DNA of 64,000 nt from Azoarcus sp. KH32C (GTDB taxonomy: Bacteria; Pseudomonadota; Gammaproteobacteria; Burkholderiales; Rhodocyclaceae). The DNA lies in the NCBI RefSeq assembly GCF_000349945.1, contig NC_020516.1, positions 1,364,001 through 1,428,000 of the forward strand, read 5' to 3'. Both the position numbers and the translations under genes were made by a program. Of the stretch, positions 34,972-44,433 are shown piece by piece (position 1 is the stretch's first letter; each line of letters starts with the position of its first letter). Below the pieces are notes generated by a model. It ran no database searches. It was not told where the DNA came from and worked only from the letters and a program-made list of their open reading frames with translations.

Positions 34972-37593
34972 TCAGACGACGATATTGACGAGCCGGCCCG
35001 GCACGACCACGACCTTGCGCGGCGGCTTGCCTTCCATGAATTTCACGGCGGCTTCCGAGGCCAGCGCGAGGGCTTCGATCTGCGAGGTCGGCGCGTCGGC
35101 GGCGACCTTCACGCTGCCGCGGAGCTTGCCGTTCACCTGCACGACGAGTTCGATCTCGTCCTGCTTGAGCGCGCTCTCCGACGGCTCCGGCCAGGCGGCC
35201 TGCAGCAGGTCGCCGGCGAAACCACACTCGCTCCATAGCGCATGCGCGACGTGTGGCGTGATCGGTGCGAGCAGGCGCAGCAGGATCGACAGACCCTCTT
35301 CGACAACTTCCGCGTGGGCCGCGGCATCGTCGCGCGCGGCCTTTTCGAGGGCGTTGAGGATCTTCATCGCCGCCGAAACGACGGTGTTGAACTGATGCTT
35401 GCCGAAGTCGTAGTTGGCCTGCTTGAGACAGGTGTGGATTTCGCGACGCACGGCGGCCAGGCTTTCCGGCAGCTTGGCGGAAGCCAGGCTGCGGCTGGCG
35501 GGCAGAGCCGCCTTGTATTCGGTTGCGAAAGCGTGGCCGAAGGACCACACGCGGCGCAGGAAGCGGTACGCGCCTTCGACGCCGGAATCCGACCATTCGA
35601 GCTGTTGATCGGGCGGTGCGGCGAAGATGATGAAGAGGCGGGCCGTGTCGGCGCCGTAACGCTCGACGAGCGCCTGTGGGTCGACGCCGTTGTTCTTCGA
35701 CTTCGACATCTTTTCGGTGCCGCCGATGACGACGGGCTGGCCGTCGGCAGTGAGCTTCGCGCCGACGGGACGGCCCTTGTCATCACGCTCGACCTGGACG
35801 TCGGCCGGGTTGATCCAATCCTTCTTGCCGTTGTCGGCTTCGCGGTAGTAGGTGTCGGCGACCACCATGCCCTGCGTCAGCAGGTTGGTGAAGGGCTCGG
35901 AGACGTTGACCATGCCTTCGTCGCGCATCGCACGGGTGAAAAAGCGCGAGTAGAGGAGGTGCAGGATCGCATGTTCGATGCCGCCGATGTACTGGTCGAC
36001 CGGCGCCCAGTAATTGACGCGCGAATCGACCATCGCAGTGGCATTGTCGGTGCAGGCGTAGCGCAGGAAGTACCAGGACGACTCGACGAAGGTGTCCATC
36101 GTGTCGGTTTCGCGCCGTGCCGGCTTGCCACAGCTCGGGCAGGAGCACTGGTAGAACTCGGGCATCTTGGCCAGCGGCGAACCGCGGCCGGTGACTTCGA
36201 CGTTCTCGGGCAGCACGACCGGCAGTTGCTCGTCCGGCACGGGGACGTCGCCGCAGTCGTCGCAGTGGATCATCGGGATCGGGCAACCCCAGTAGCGCTG
36301 GCGCGAGATGCCCCAATCGCGCAGGCGGTACTGGGTGCGCTTCATGCCGAGGCCGGTGGCCTGCAGGTCGGCCGAGATCGCATCGACGGCGTCCTGAAAG
36401 TGCAGGCCGTCGTACTTGCGCGAATTCACGAGGCGACCGGGTTCAGCGTAGGCGTCCTGCCACGGGGCGGCGGTTTCCGAATAAGCGTCGCGGGTCGAGC
36501 GCACGACCATCTGGATCGGCAGTTGGTACTTGGTTGCGAAGGCGAAGTCGCGTTCGTCGTGGGCGGGGACGGCCATCACCGCACCTTCGCCGTAGCCCAT
36601 CAGCACGTAGTTGGCGACCCACACCGGGAGATATTCGCCGGTGATCGGATGCACGACGCGCAGGCCGGTCGGCATGCCCTTCTTCTCGATCGTCGCAAGA
36701 TCGGCTTCGGCGATACCGCCGTGGCGGCATTCGTCGACGAAGGCGGCGAGTTCCGGATTGTTCTTCGCGGCTTGCAGCGCAAGCGGATGCTCGGCCGCGA
36801 CGGCGACGTAGGTCGCGCCCAGCAGGGTGTCGGCGCGGGTCGTGAAGACCTTCAGCACGCCTGAGCTGCCGACCGTCGACAGGTCGTAGGGGAAATGGAT
36901 TTCGACGCCTTCGGAGCGGCCGATCCAGTTCTTCTGCATCAGCTTGACCTGCTCAGGCCAGCCCGGCAGGCCGTCAAGCGCGTCGAGAAGCTCATCCGCG
37001 TAGGCGGTGATCTTCATGTAGTACATCGGTATTTCGCGTTTTTCGACCACAGCGCCGCTGCGCCAGCCGCGGCCATCGATGACCTGCTCGTTGGCAAGCA
37101 CGGTCTCGTCGACCGGGTCCCAGTTGACGGTGCCGAGGCGCTTGTAGACCAGGCCTTTCTTGTACAGGCGCGTAAAGAGCCACTGTTCCCAGCGGTAGTA
37201 GTCGGGCTTGCAGGTCGCGAGCTCGCGCGACCAGTCGATCGCGAAGCCCAGGCGCTTCAGCTGGCCCTTCATGTAGTCGATGTTGGCGTAGGTCCACTTC
37301 GCCGGCGGCACGTTGTTCTGGATCGCGGCGTTTTCCGCCGGCATGCCGAACGCGTCCCAGCCCATGGGTTGCAGGACGTTGTAGCCGCGCATGCGGTGAT
37401 AGCGGGCGAGCACGTCACCGATGGTGTAGTTGCGCACGTGGCCCATGTGCAGCTTGCCCGAGGGGTAGGGGAACATGCTCAGGCAGTAGTACTTGGGCTT
37501 GTTCGCGTCCTCGGTGACACGGAACGCCTGGGTGCTTTCCCAGTGCTGTTGGGCAGCGGCTTCTACCGTCGCGGGGGTGTATTTGTCCTGCAT
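34972..37593 (-). CDS. leuS: Leucyl-tRNA synthetase
   Basis: An 873-residue class I synthetase. The start at ATG 37593 (MQDKYTPATVEAAAQQHWES) is set by homology. The HIGH-type motif is MFPYPSGKLHMGHVRNYTIGD (core KLHMGHVRN), the large CP1 editing domain contains TTRADTLLGATYVAVA, and the KMSKS loop is in TEKMSKSKNNGVDP. A zinc-binding pair (HCDDCGDVP, CSCPSCGKPA) is present. First gene of leuS-lptE-holA. Confidence 0.98.
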   Translation of the reverse strand: MQDKYTPATVEAAAQQHWESTQAFRVTEDANKPKYYCLSMFPYPSGKLHMGHVRNYTIGDVLARYHRMRGYNVLQPMGWDAFGMPAENAAIQNNVPPAKWTYANIDYMKGQLKRLGFAIDWSRELATCKPDYYRWEQWLFTRLYKKGLVYKRLGTVNWDPVDETVLANEQVIDGRGWRSGAVVEKREIPMYYMKITAYADELLDALDGLPGWPEQVKLMQKNWIGRSEGVEIHFPYDLSTVGSSGVLKVFTTRADTLLGATYVAVAAEHPLALQAAKNNPELAAFVDECRHGGIAEADLATIEKKGMPTGLRVVHPITGEYLPVWVANYVLMGYGEGAVMAVPAHDERDFAFATKYQLPIQMVVRSTRDAYSETAAPWQDAYAEPGRLVNSRKYDGLHFQDAVDAISADLQATGLGMKRTQYRLRDWGISRQRYWGCPIPMIHCDDCGDVPVPDEQLPVVLPENVEVTGRGSPLAKMPEFYQCSCPSCGKPARRETDTMDTFVESSWYFLRYACTDNATAMVDSRVNYWAPVDQYIGGIEHAILHLLYSRFFTRAMRDEGMVNVSEPFTNLLTQGMVVADTYYREADNGKKDWINPADVQVERDDKGRPVGAKLTADGQPVVIGGTEKMSKSKNNGVDPQALVERYGADTARLFIIFAAPPDQQLEWSDSGVEGAYRFLRRVWSFGHAFATEYKAALPASRSLASAKLPESLAAVRREIHTCLKQANYDFGKHQFNTVVSAAMKILNALEKAARDDAAAHAEVVEEGLSILLRLLAPITPHVAHALWSECGFAGDLLQAAWPEPSESALKQDEIELVVQVNGKLRGSVKVAADAPTSQIEALALASEAAVKFMEGKPPRKVVVVPGRLVNIVV

Positions 37594-37686
37594 GGGAGGG
37601 GCTAAAGGCGTGGAAAACGCGCAAGTATAGCGCGAAGCCCTGCCGGCTCGTGCGCGACGCGCTACGGGTCGACGGGGAATGCGGGC

Positions 37687-37719
37687 AAAAAAAAGCACCC
37701 GGACTTGCGCCGGATGCTT
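37687..37719 (-). terminator. Rho-independent terminator
   Basis: Stem AGCATCCGG/CCGGGTGCT (one mismatch), seven-base loop, then T8 on the minus strand (A run at 37687-37694). It terminates the 109-residue gene upstream and insulates it from leuS. Confidence 0.9.
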
Positions 37720-37784
37720 GAATCTCCACTGAGGGAGAGGGAGGAAGATGGGTGCGCCGGAGGGCGCGAATTCGGGATGACGGC

Positions 37785-38114
37785 TCAGGCCGCTTTGCGC
37801 GACGTGCCGTCGTGGCGCTGCCAGTTCGCCGAAAAGGCGGCGAACATGTCTTCCATCGCGGTCAGCGGCAGGCGCCAGATACGGTTTTGGGTGCGCACGA
37901 AGGGTGTCACGTGCGGAGCGCAGAAGCTGTCGCGCTCTTCTTCGAGGAGGCGGAGGAAGGAGTTCATCGCTTCGCCCCAGTATTCGGAGGTGCCAACCCA
38001 GCCGGTTTCAGCCGTTGCCTCACGTACGGCCTTGTGCCACAGGACCGTGGCACGTTCGATCGATACGCCTGCCTTGCGGGCATACCAGGGCAGCAGCTTT
38101 GGGGTCTTCATCAT
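37785..38114 (-). CDS. Small conserved-looking cytoplasmic protein, function unknown
   Basis: A 109-residue protein, not recognised. The start is ATG 38114, with GGAG six bases upstream. The sequence is helical and soluble, with many Trp and Arg (LLPWYARKAGVSIERATVLW, WRLPLTAMEDMFAAFSANWQ). There is no signal peptide or membrane segment. It has its own terminator, so it is a separate transcription unit. The good ribosome site and codon use make it a real gene; no function can be offered. Confidence 0.75.
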   Translation of the reverse strand: MMKTPKLLPWYARKAGVSIERATVLWHKAVREATAETGWVGTSEYWGEAMNSFLRLLEEERDSFCAPHVTPFVRTQNRIWRLPLTAMEDMFAAFSANWQRHDGTSRKAA

Positions 38115-38405
38115 TTGCTTCTCCAATCGACCATTTTCGGCCGTATCTTGCGCCGCACGGATCCGCTTTTTGGGCCGGTGGTGCGCGCGGTTATTGCAGT
38201 GCGTCATGTCGAGCGGAGCGGATTTTGAAGCCTCAAACCGTGGCCTGCCTTGATCCCGCTCAAACCTGTGTTGCTTTGCACAATTGGAAATTAGTCCAAT
38301 GGTCAGACAACTTCAAGGGTCGTGTTGCAGCGCCGCAACAGTGGTGGAGATGCCAGTCTTGATGCCCGTGCCGGTTAGAATCTCGGCCTCTAGAGGAAAA
38401 AACGC
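38115..38405. promoter_or_regulatory. Divergent intergenic region before uvrD
   Basis: 291 bases with no gene seen. It contains the promoters of the 109-residue protein gene and of uvrD. At 38283-38300 is a perfect inverted repeat (ATTGGA, six-base spacer, TCCAAT) in an A+T-rich stretch, a possible operator. No LexA box of the CTGT-N8-ACAG type was found. Confidence 0.4.
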
Positions 38406-40613
38406 ATGTCCGATCTGCTTGCCAATCTGAACGCCGAACAACTCCAGGCCGTCACTCTCCCCCCGCGTCATGCACTGATTCTTGCGGGCGCCGGTTCGGG
38501 GAAGACCCGCGTGCTGACGACGCGGATCGCTTGGCTGGTCCAGACGGGGCAGGTCGATCCACAGGGGGTGTTGGCGGTCACCTTCACGAACAAGGCCGCC
38601 AAGGAGTTGCTGGCGCGCCTGTCGGCGATGCTGCCGCTGAACTTCGGTCATACCGCGCGCGGAATGTGGATCGGTACCTTTCATGGCCTGTGCAACCGGT
38701 TGTTGCGGACACATCACCGCGACGCCGGATTGCCTCAACTGTTCCAGATCTTGGATTCCGGCGATCAGCTGGCCGCGATCAAGCGTCTGCTGAAGACTCT
38801 CAACGTCGACGACGAGAAATTTCCGCCGCGTGAGCTGCAGCACTTCATCAACGCCCAGAAGGAAGCCGGTTTGCGTCCGCATGCCGTTCAGGCCTGGGAC
38901 GATTACACGCGCCGCCGCGTGGAGCTTTACATCGAGTATGAGGCGCAGTGCCAGCGCGAGTCTGTTGTGGATTTTGCGGAGTTGTTGCTGCGCAGCTATG
39001 AGCTGCTCGAACGCAACGAGCCCATCCGTCGTCACTACCAGCGCCGATTCCGGCACATCCTCGTCGATGAGTTCCAGGACACGAACCGGCTGCAATACCG
39101 CTGGCTGAAGCTGCTCGCTGACGAGGGGCGGGAAGGTGGGGCCTGCCTATTCTGCGTGGGCGATGACGACCAGTCGATCTACCGCTTCCGCGGTGCCGAA
39201 GTCGGCAATATGCGCGACTTCGAGCGTGAGTTCCGCGTCGACAGCGTGATTCGCCTGGAGCAGAACTATCGCTCGCACGGCAATATTCTCGATGCGGCGA
39301 ACGCGATCATCCGGCACAACACCGGCCGCCTGGGCAAGAACTTGTGGACGGAGCGCGGCGCCGGCGAGCCGATCCGCGTGTTCGAAGCCTACGCGGACAG
39401 CGACGAGGCGCGCTGGATCGTCGAAGAAATCCAGTCGCTGGTGCGGGATGGCGCGAGCCGGTCGGACATCGCCTTGCTGTATCGCTCCAATGCTCAATCC
39501 CGGGTGCTGGAGCATCAGCTTTTTTCGTCGGGTATCGCTTATCGCGTGTACGGCGGATTGCGCTTCTTCGAGCGCCAGGAGATCAAGCACGCGCTCGCTT
39601 ATCTGCGCCTGATTGCGAATCCCGACGACGACACGGCGTTTAGCCGCGTGGTGAATTTCCCGACGCGCGGCATCGGTGCCCGTTCGCTCGAGACGCTGCA
39701 GGACGCGGCGCGGACCTGGAATACGAGCCTGTATGCGACGGTGCCGCATCTGACCGGCAAGCCGGGCACGGTGCTCGCGCAGTTCGTCCGTCTGGTCGAG
39801 GATATGCGCCGGGATACGGCGAATCTCCCGCTGCCCGAACTGGTCGATCACGCGCTCGATGCGAGCGGGCTGCGCAACTTCTACCGCAGCGAAAAGGAGG
39901 GGCAGGAGCGGCTCGAGAACCTCGACGAACTGATCAATGCGGCGGCGAATTTCCTCGCGGATGCGAGTCCCGATGCGGAAGCGATGGCCCAGTCGCACGC
40001 CTTGCTGGCGGATTTTCTCGCGCACGCGTCGCTCGAGGCGGGCGACCATCAGGCCGATCCGGGCAGTGAAGCGGTGCAGTTGATGACCGTGCATGCGTCG
40101 AAGGGTCTGGAATTCGACGTCGTCTTCCTTTCCGGGCTGGAGGAAGGCTTGTTTCCGCACGAAAACAGCGCGATGGAAACGGAGGGGCTGGAGGAGGAGC
40201 GGCGCCTGATGTACGTCGCGGTGACGCGCGCGCGGCAGCGGCTGTATCTGTCATTCGCGCAGAGCCGGATGTTGCACGGCCAGACGCGTTACAACATGCG
40301 TTCGCGTTTTCTCGAGGAGATTCCGCAGGCGCTTACGAAGTGGCTGTCGCCCCCGAGTCCGCGCGGCATGGGGATGCGGGGGGGCGGGGAGCCGGCGCGC
40401 GGTGGCTATTCGCCGCGACCGGCGCCGGCGCCCGCGCGGAATCAGGACCTGGGCGGACTGCGCATCGGCCAGTTGGTCACCCACGCGAAGTTCGGCCAAG
40501 GGGTGATCGTCGCCGCCGAAGGCAGCGGCTCCGATGCGCGCGTTCAGATCAACTTCGGCTCGGCCGGCATGAAGTGGTTGATGCTGGCAGTGGCCCGGCT
40601 TACGCCGGCGTAA
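38406..40613 (+). CDS. uvrD: DNA helicase II (UvrD/Rep family)
   Basis: A 735-residue superfamily I 3'-5' helicase for excision and mismatch repair. Motifs: Walker A LAGAGSGKTRVLTTR, Ia FTNKAAKEL, II LVDEFQDTNRLQY, III GDDDQSIYRFRGA, IV QNYRS, V MTVHASKGLEFD, VI YVAVTRARQRLYL. The C-terminal part after about 650 carries a Gly/Pro-rich linker, then a UvrD-type tail (GQLVTHAKFGQGVIVAAEG). GAGGAAA precedes the ATG. Length and tail favour UvrD over Rep or PcrA. Confidence 0.95.
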   Translation: MSDLLANLNAEQLQAVTLPPRHALILAGAGSGKTRVLTTRIAWLVQTGQVDPQGVLAVTFTNKAAKELLARLSAMLPLNFGHTARGMWIGTFHGLCNRLLRTHHRDAGLPQLFQILDSGDQLAAIKRLLKTLNVDDEKFPPRELQHFINAQKEAGLRPHAVQAWDDYTRRRVELYIEYEAQCQRESVVDFAELLLRSYELLERNEPIRRHYQRRFRHILVDEFQDTNRLQYRWLKLLADEGREGGACLFCVGDDDQSIYRFRGAEVGNMRDFEREFRVDSVIRLEQNYRSHGNILDAANAIIRHNTGRLGKNLWTERGAGEPIRVFEAYADSDEARWIVEEIQSLVRDGASRSDIALLYRSNAQSRVLEHQLFSSGIAYRVYGGLRFFERQEIKHALAYLRLIANPDDDTAFSRVVNFPTRGIGARSLETLQDAARTWNTSLYATVPHLTGKPGTVLAQFVRLVEDMRRDTANLPLPELVDHALDASGLRNFYRSEKEGQERLENLDELINAAANFLADASPDAEAMAQSHALLADFLAHASLEAGDHQADPGSEAVQLMTVHASKGLEFDVVFLSGLEEGLFPHENSAMETEGLEEERRLMYVAVTRARQRLYLSFAQSRMLHGQTRYNMRSRFLEEIPQALTKWLSPPSPRGMGMRGGGEPARGGYSPRPAPAPARNQDLGGLRIGQLVTHAKFGQGVIVAAEGSGSDARVQINFGSAGMKWLMLAVARLTPA

Positions 40614-40656
40614 GCCGGGCTCTACGCGGCGGCCGCAGCGACTGGCCGCCGACATT

Positions 40657-41439
40657 TCAGGCGCCGTACTTGCGGGCGAGGGCGTCGTGCAATGCGACGA
40701 ACTCCTGCGTCAGCTTGTGCTTGGGGTCGAGATGGATGATCGGTCGTGACTGCTCGTGCGATTCCTTGATCTTGACCGAAGCCGACAGGTAGGGCGTCAG
40801 TACCGGCAGGCCCTCGTCGACGAGTTCCTGCACGACCTTCTGCGGGAGTGCCGCCCGGGCCTGGTACTGGTTGACGACGATGCCTTCGACCGCGAGCGCG
40901 CGGTTGTGGTCGGACTTGATCTCCTCGACGTTTTCCAGCAGCGAATACAGCGCACGACGCGAGAATTCATCGCAATCGAAGGGGATCAGGCAGCTATTCG
41001 CGGCGATCAGCGCGGAGCGGGTGTAGAAGTTCAGTGCCGGCGGGGTGTCGATGTAAACGAGGTCGTAGTCCTCGGCCAGTTCATCGAGCGCATCGCGCAG
41101 CTTGTAGATCTTGTAGCGCGATTCGAGCTTGCTCTGGAGATCTTCAAGCGCGGGGTGCGAGGGCATCACGTCGAGCCCTTCGAACGGGCTCGCGACGACG
41201 AAGTCGCCGGTCTTCTTCGGATTGAGCTTGAAGTTGAGCGTCTGATCGAAGAAATCGGCCAGCGTTGCATCGAAGGCGTTGCCCGACTCGCCGAGCAGGT
41301 ACTGCGTCGAATTGCCCTGCGGATCGAGATCCACCACCAGCGTCCGCATGCCCTGGTGGGCACTGATCGCCGCCAGGTTGCAGGTGATGGTCGATTTTCC
41401 GACCCCGCCCTTCTGATTGAACACCACACGTCGCATCAT
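40657..41439 (-). CDS. ParA-family ATPase (orphan)
   Basis: A 260-residue Walker-type ATPase. The deviant Walker A is FNQKGGVGKSTITCNLAA near the N-terminus; other blocks are LVVDLDPQGNSTQYLLG and YDLVYIDTPPALNFYTRSAL. The start is ATG 41439, with GAGGA five bases upstream; a second ATG follows directly. No parB lies next to it, so chromosome partition with ParAB is unlikely. Orphan ParAs position cargos such as carboxysomes, chemoreceptor clusters or plasmids. The cargo is unknown. Confidence 0.88.
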   Translation of the reverse strand: MMRRVVFNQKGGVGKSTITCNLAAISAHQGMRTLVVDLDPQGNSTQYLLGESGNAFDATLADFFDQTLNFKLNPKKTGDFVVASPFEGLDVMPSHPALEDLQSKLESRYKIYKLRDALDELAEDYDLVYIDTPPALNFYTRSALIAANSCLIPFDCDEFSRRALYSLLENVEEIKSDHNRALAVEGIVVNQYQARAALPQKVVQELVDEGLPVLTPYLSASVKIKESHEQSRPIIHLDPKHKLTQEFVALHDALARKYGA

Positions 41440-41805
41440 TGCTTTCCTCAAGAGAGTGCCGCGAGATTGTGCCAAAAAATTTCGCTAGACATGCGTCATT
41501 GCAACAGCAGATCGCAATTTGTAACCGTGGGAAAGTTTCGGGTTTACCCTGATGCGATGCTTCCTGAGCTAAACTTGCGCTTCGTCAAAGGCGGCCGGAT
41601 CGGCCTTGGTTACAGGTAAACGCCAGCCGGGCAATAGCCCTCTTTATGCTGTATGCCGATCCTTGCAGCGTGTCTGCAGCGATACCCCTAAAAGCTGTGG
41701 ATGGTCGCAATTGGCGAGTTGCGGACGGGGGCCTACAGTCCTGCGGTTCGTGACAACGCCTGCAGAACCTTACACACAACAATTCGCCCATTCGAGAGGG
41801 AGAAC
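41440..41805. other. Intergenic region between parA-like gene and maeB
   Basis: 366 bases in which I see no credible gene. The left part (41455-41520) is A+T-rich and probably holds the parA-like promoter. A GGCCG-GAT-CGGCC inverted repeat lies at 41593-41605. The last 30 bases hold the maeB ribosome site (GAGAGGGAGAAC). Short open frames on both strands lack ribosome sites and typical codon use. Confidence 0.5.
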
Positions 41806-44109
41806 ATGGATCAGGATTTCATCACCGCGGCGCTTGAGTACCACCGCTCGCCGACGCGCGGCAAGATTTCGGTCGTTCCGACCAAGAGCCTCACCAACCA
41901 GCGCGACCTCGCGCTCGCCTATTCGCCGGGTGTCGCCGCCGCCTGCGACGCGATCGTCGAGGATCCGGGCAATGCGCGTGAATACACTTCGCGCGGCAAC
42001 CTCGTCGCCGTCGTGACCAACGGCACCGCCGTGCTGGGTCTCGGCAACATCGGCCCGCTCGCGTCCAAGCCGGTCATGGAAGGCAAGGGCTGCCTGTTCA
42101 AGAAGTTCGCCGGTATCGACGTGTTCGACATCGAGCTCGCCGAAAACGACCCCGACAAGCTGATCGACATCATCGCCTCGCTCGAGCCCACGCTCGGCGG
42201 CGTGAATCTGGAGGACATCAAGGCGCCCGAGTGCTTCTACATCGAGAAGAAGCTGCGCGAGCGCATGACGATTCCCGTCTTCCACGACGACCAGCACGGC
42301 ACGGCGATCATCTCGTCGGCCGGTCTGATCAACGGCCTGAAGGTCATCGGCAAGGACATCGCGAAGGTCAAGCTCGTATGCTCGGGCGCCGGCGCGGCGG
42401 CCATCGCCTGCCTGGACCTGATGGTTGGCCTGGGCCTCAAGCGTGAAAACGTCTACGTCTGCGATTCGAAGGGCGTGATCTACGTCGGCCGCGAAGAGAA
42501 TATGGAGGCCAACAAGGCCCGTTATGCGCAGAAGACCGAAGGCCGCTCGCTGGCGGACGTGATGGTCGGTGCGGACGTGTTCCTCGGCCTGTCGACGGCC
42601 GGCGTGCTGAAGCCCGAGATGGTCGCGACGATGGCCGACAATCCGCTGATCTTCGCGCTGGCGAACCCGAATCCGGAAATCCTGCCGGAAGACGCGAAGA
42701 AGGCTCGCCCGGATGTCATCATCGCGACTGGCCGTTCGGATTACCCGAACCAGGTCAACAACGTGCTCTGCTTCCCGTTCATCTTCCGCGGCGCGCTTGA
42801 CGTCGGCGCGACGACGATCAATGAGGAGATGAAGCTTGCGTGCGTGAAGGCGATCGCGGAACTGGCGCAGGCCGAGCAAAGCGACATCGTCGCGTCGGCC
42901 TACGGTGGTGCAGAGCTGCGCTTCGGCCCCGATTACATCATCCCGAAGCCCTTCGATCCGCGTCTGATTGTGAAGATCGCGCCGGCCGTGGCCCAGGCGG
43001 CGATGGATTCGGGTGTTGCGACCCAGCCGATCGAAGATATGGCGGCCTATGTCGCGAGCCTGTCAGACTTCGTCTACCAGTCCGGCATCGTCATGAAGCC
43101 GGTGTTTGCGGCGGCCAAGCGCATCCCCGCTGAAACCAAGCGGGTGCTGTACGCCGAAGGCGAAGATGAGCGCGTGCTGCACGCGGCCCGTGTTGTCATC
43201 GAGGAAGGCCTCGCACGTCCGATCCTGATCGGCCGTCCGAGCGTCATCGAGATGCGCATCCAGAAGATCGGCCTGAACCTCGTGCCCGGTCGTGATTTCG
43301 ACATCATCAACCCTGAGTCGGATCCGCGCTACAAGGAACTGTGGCAGGAATACCATCGCATGCTGTGCCGTGATGGCGTCACGCCGGAACTGGCGAAGGC
43401 CAAGATGCGTCGCGACACGACCCTGATCGGCTGCATGGTGCTGCGTCGTGGCGATGCCGATGCGCTGGTCTGCGGCACCTTCGGCACCTACGACTACCAC
43501 TTCAAGCAGGTCGAGGACGTCATCGGGCTGAAGCCGGGCGCCAAGCTCTTCGCATCGATGAGCCTGCTGCTGCTGCCGAAGCGCACGATCGCGATCACCG
43601 ATCCGTACCTGAACGAGAACCCGAACGCCGAGGAAGTTGCCGAGATCGCCCGCATGGCGGCCGAGGAACTGCGCCGCTTCGGCATCGAGCCGCGCGTCGC
43701 GCTGGTGTCGCATTCCAACTTCGGCAGCTCGCGTTCGGCTTCGGCTCGCAAGATGCGCGAAGCAGCCGAGATCCTGCGCGAGATTGCGCCGGGCCTCGAA
43801 TGCGACGGCGAAATGCACGGTGACTCGGCGCTGTCGCCCGAGATCCGCGCCAAGGCGAATCCGGACTCGACGCTGATTGGCGAAGCGAACCTCGTCGTGA
43901 TGCCGAACCTCGACGCGGCCAACATCTCCTTCAACATGATGAAGATGGCCAACAGCGACGGCGTGTCGATCGGCCCGATGCTGCTGGGCGCGCGCCTGCC
44001 GGTGCACATCCTGACCCCGTCGGCGACCGTGCGCCGCCTGGTCAATATCACCGCCGTGGCGGTGGTCGATGCCTACGAGCAACGCCTCGCAGCGGGTTCC
44101 GCCGCCTGA
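41806..44109 (+). CDS. maeB: NADP-dependent malic enzyme with phosphotransacetylase-like domain
   Basis: A 767-residue hybrid malic enzyme that decarboxylates malate to pyruvate with NADP reduction. The start is ATG 41806 after GAGAGGGAG. The malic domain (about 1-420) has ALAYSPGVAAACDAI, EDIKAPECFYIEKKL, the metal/catalytic block VFHDDQHGTAII and the Rossmann GAGAAAIACLDL. The C-terminal about 330 residues resemble phosphate acetyltransferase (HSNFGSSRSASARKMREA, ECDGEMHGDSALSP), a regulatory part known to bind acetyl-CoA. With malate synthase this supports growth on C2 compounds. Confidence 0.97.
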   Translation: MDQDFITAALEYHRSPTRGKISVVPTKSLTNQRDLALAYSPGVAAACDAIVEDPGNAREYTSRGNLVAVVTNGTAVLGLGNIGPLASKPVMEGKGCLFKKFAGIDVFDIELAENDPDKLIDIIASLEPTLGGVNLEDIKAPECFYIEKKLRERMTIPVFHDDQHGTAIISSAGLINGLKVIGKDIAKVKLVCSGAGAAAIACLDLMVGLGLKRENVYVCDSKGVIYVGREENMEANKARYAQKTEGRSLADVMVGADVFLGLSTAGVLKPEMVATMADNPLIFALANPNPEILPEDAKKARPDVIIATGRSDYPNQVNNVLCFPFIFRGALDVGATTINEEMKLACVKAIAELAQAEQSDIVASAYGGAELRFGPDYIIPKPFDPRLIVKIAPAVAQAAMDSGVATQPIEDMAAYVASLSDFVYQSGIVMKPVFAAAKRIPAETKRVLYAEGEDERVLHAARVVIEEGLARPILIGRPSVIEMRIQKIGLNLVPGRDFDIINPESDPRYKELWQEYHRMLCRDGVTPELAKAKMRRDTTLIGCMVLRRGDADALVCGTFGTYDYHFKQVEDVIGLKPGAKLFASMSLLLLPKRTIAITDPYLNENPNAEEVAEIARMAAEELRRFGIEPRVALVSHSNFGSSRSASARKMREAAEILREIAPGLECDGEMHGDSALSPEIRAKANPDSTLIGEANLVVMPNLDAANISFNMMKMANSDGVSIGPMLLGARLPVHILTPSATVRRLVNITAVAVVDAYEQRLAAGSAA

Positions 44110-44124
44110 GTGCGACGCTGAGTG

Positions 44125-44148
44125 CCGCCGGGCCCTCGGGTCCGGCGG
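44125..44148 (+). terminator. Hairpin after maeB
   Basis: Ten-pair G+C-rich stem (CCGCCGGGCC with GGTCCGGCGG, one G-T pair) and four-base loop, 15 bases after the maeB stop. It is followed only by TTGT, so termination may be partial. Confidence 0.55.
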
Positions 44149-44184
44149 TTGTCGTGCGGAACCTGCGCACGTGAAGATCCGATC

Positions 44185-44385
44185 ATGCAGCATCTGCTGA
44201 TCATTTTCGGCATCGTATCGATCGCGCTGGGGCTCGCGTGGCCCTGGCTGTCCCGGCTGCCGCTCGGGCATTTGCCGGGCGATATCCACATCGAGCGCGA
44301 CGGCTTCGAGTTTCATTTTCCGCTCACCAGCTGCCTGCTGGTGTCGGCCGTCGTCAGTCTTCTCATCTGGTTGTTCCGGCGCTGA
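44185..44385 (+). CDS. DUF2905 family small membrane protein
   Basis: A 66-residue protein with two membrane helices (about 4-21 and 46-63). Between them is the family block LPGDIHIERDGFEFHFPLTS, the hallmark of DUF2905. Function unknown; widespread in bacteria. The start is ATG 44185 after GAAGATCC. It lies between maeB and the quinone oxidoreductase gene on the same strand. Confidence 0.85.
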   Translation: MQHLLIIFGIVSIALGLAWPWLSRLPLGHLPGDIHIERDGFEFHFPLTSCLLVSAVVSLLIWLFRR

Positions 44386-44433
44386 ACCGGCGCATTACAA
44401 TGACGGTCTCACATCCATCTTGAGGAGACCGGC

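Noticed and set aside
41585..41791. 68-residue minus-strand frame before maeB
   Set aside because: No ribosome site, Arg/Cys-rich and lacking any protein pattern.
43060..44109. Separate phosphate acetyltransferase gene fused by error to malic enzyme
   Set aside because: The hybrid architecture is standard for MaeB.
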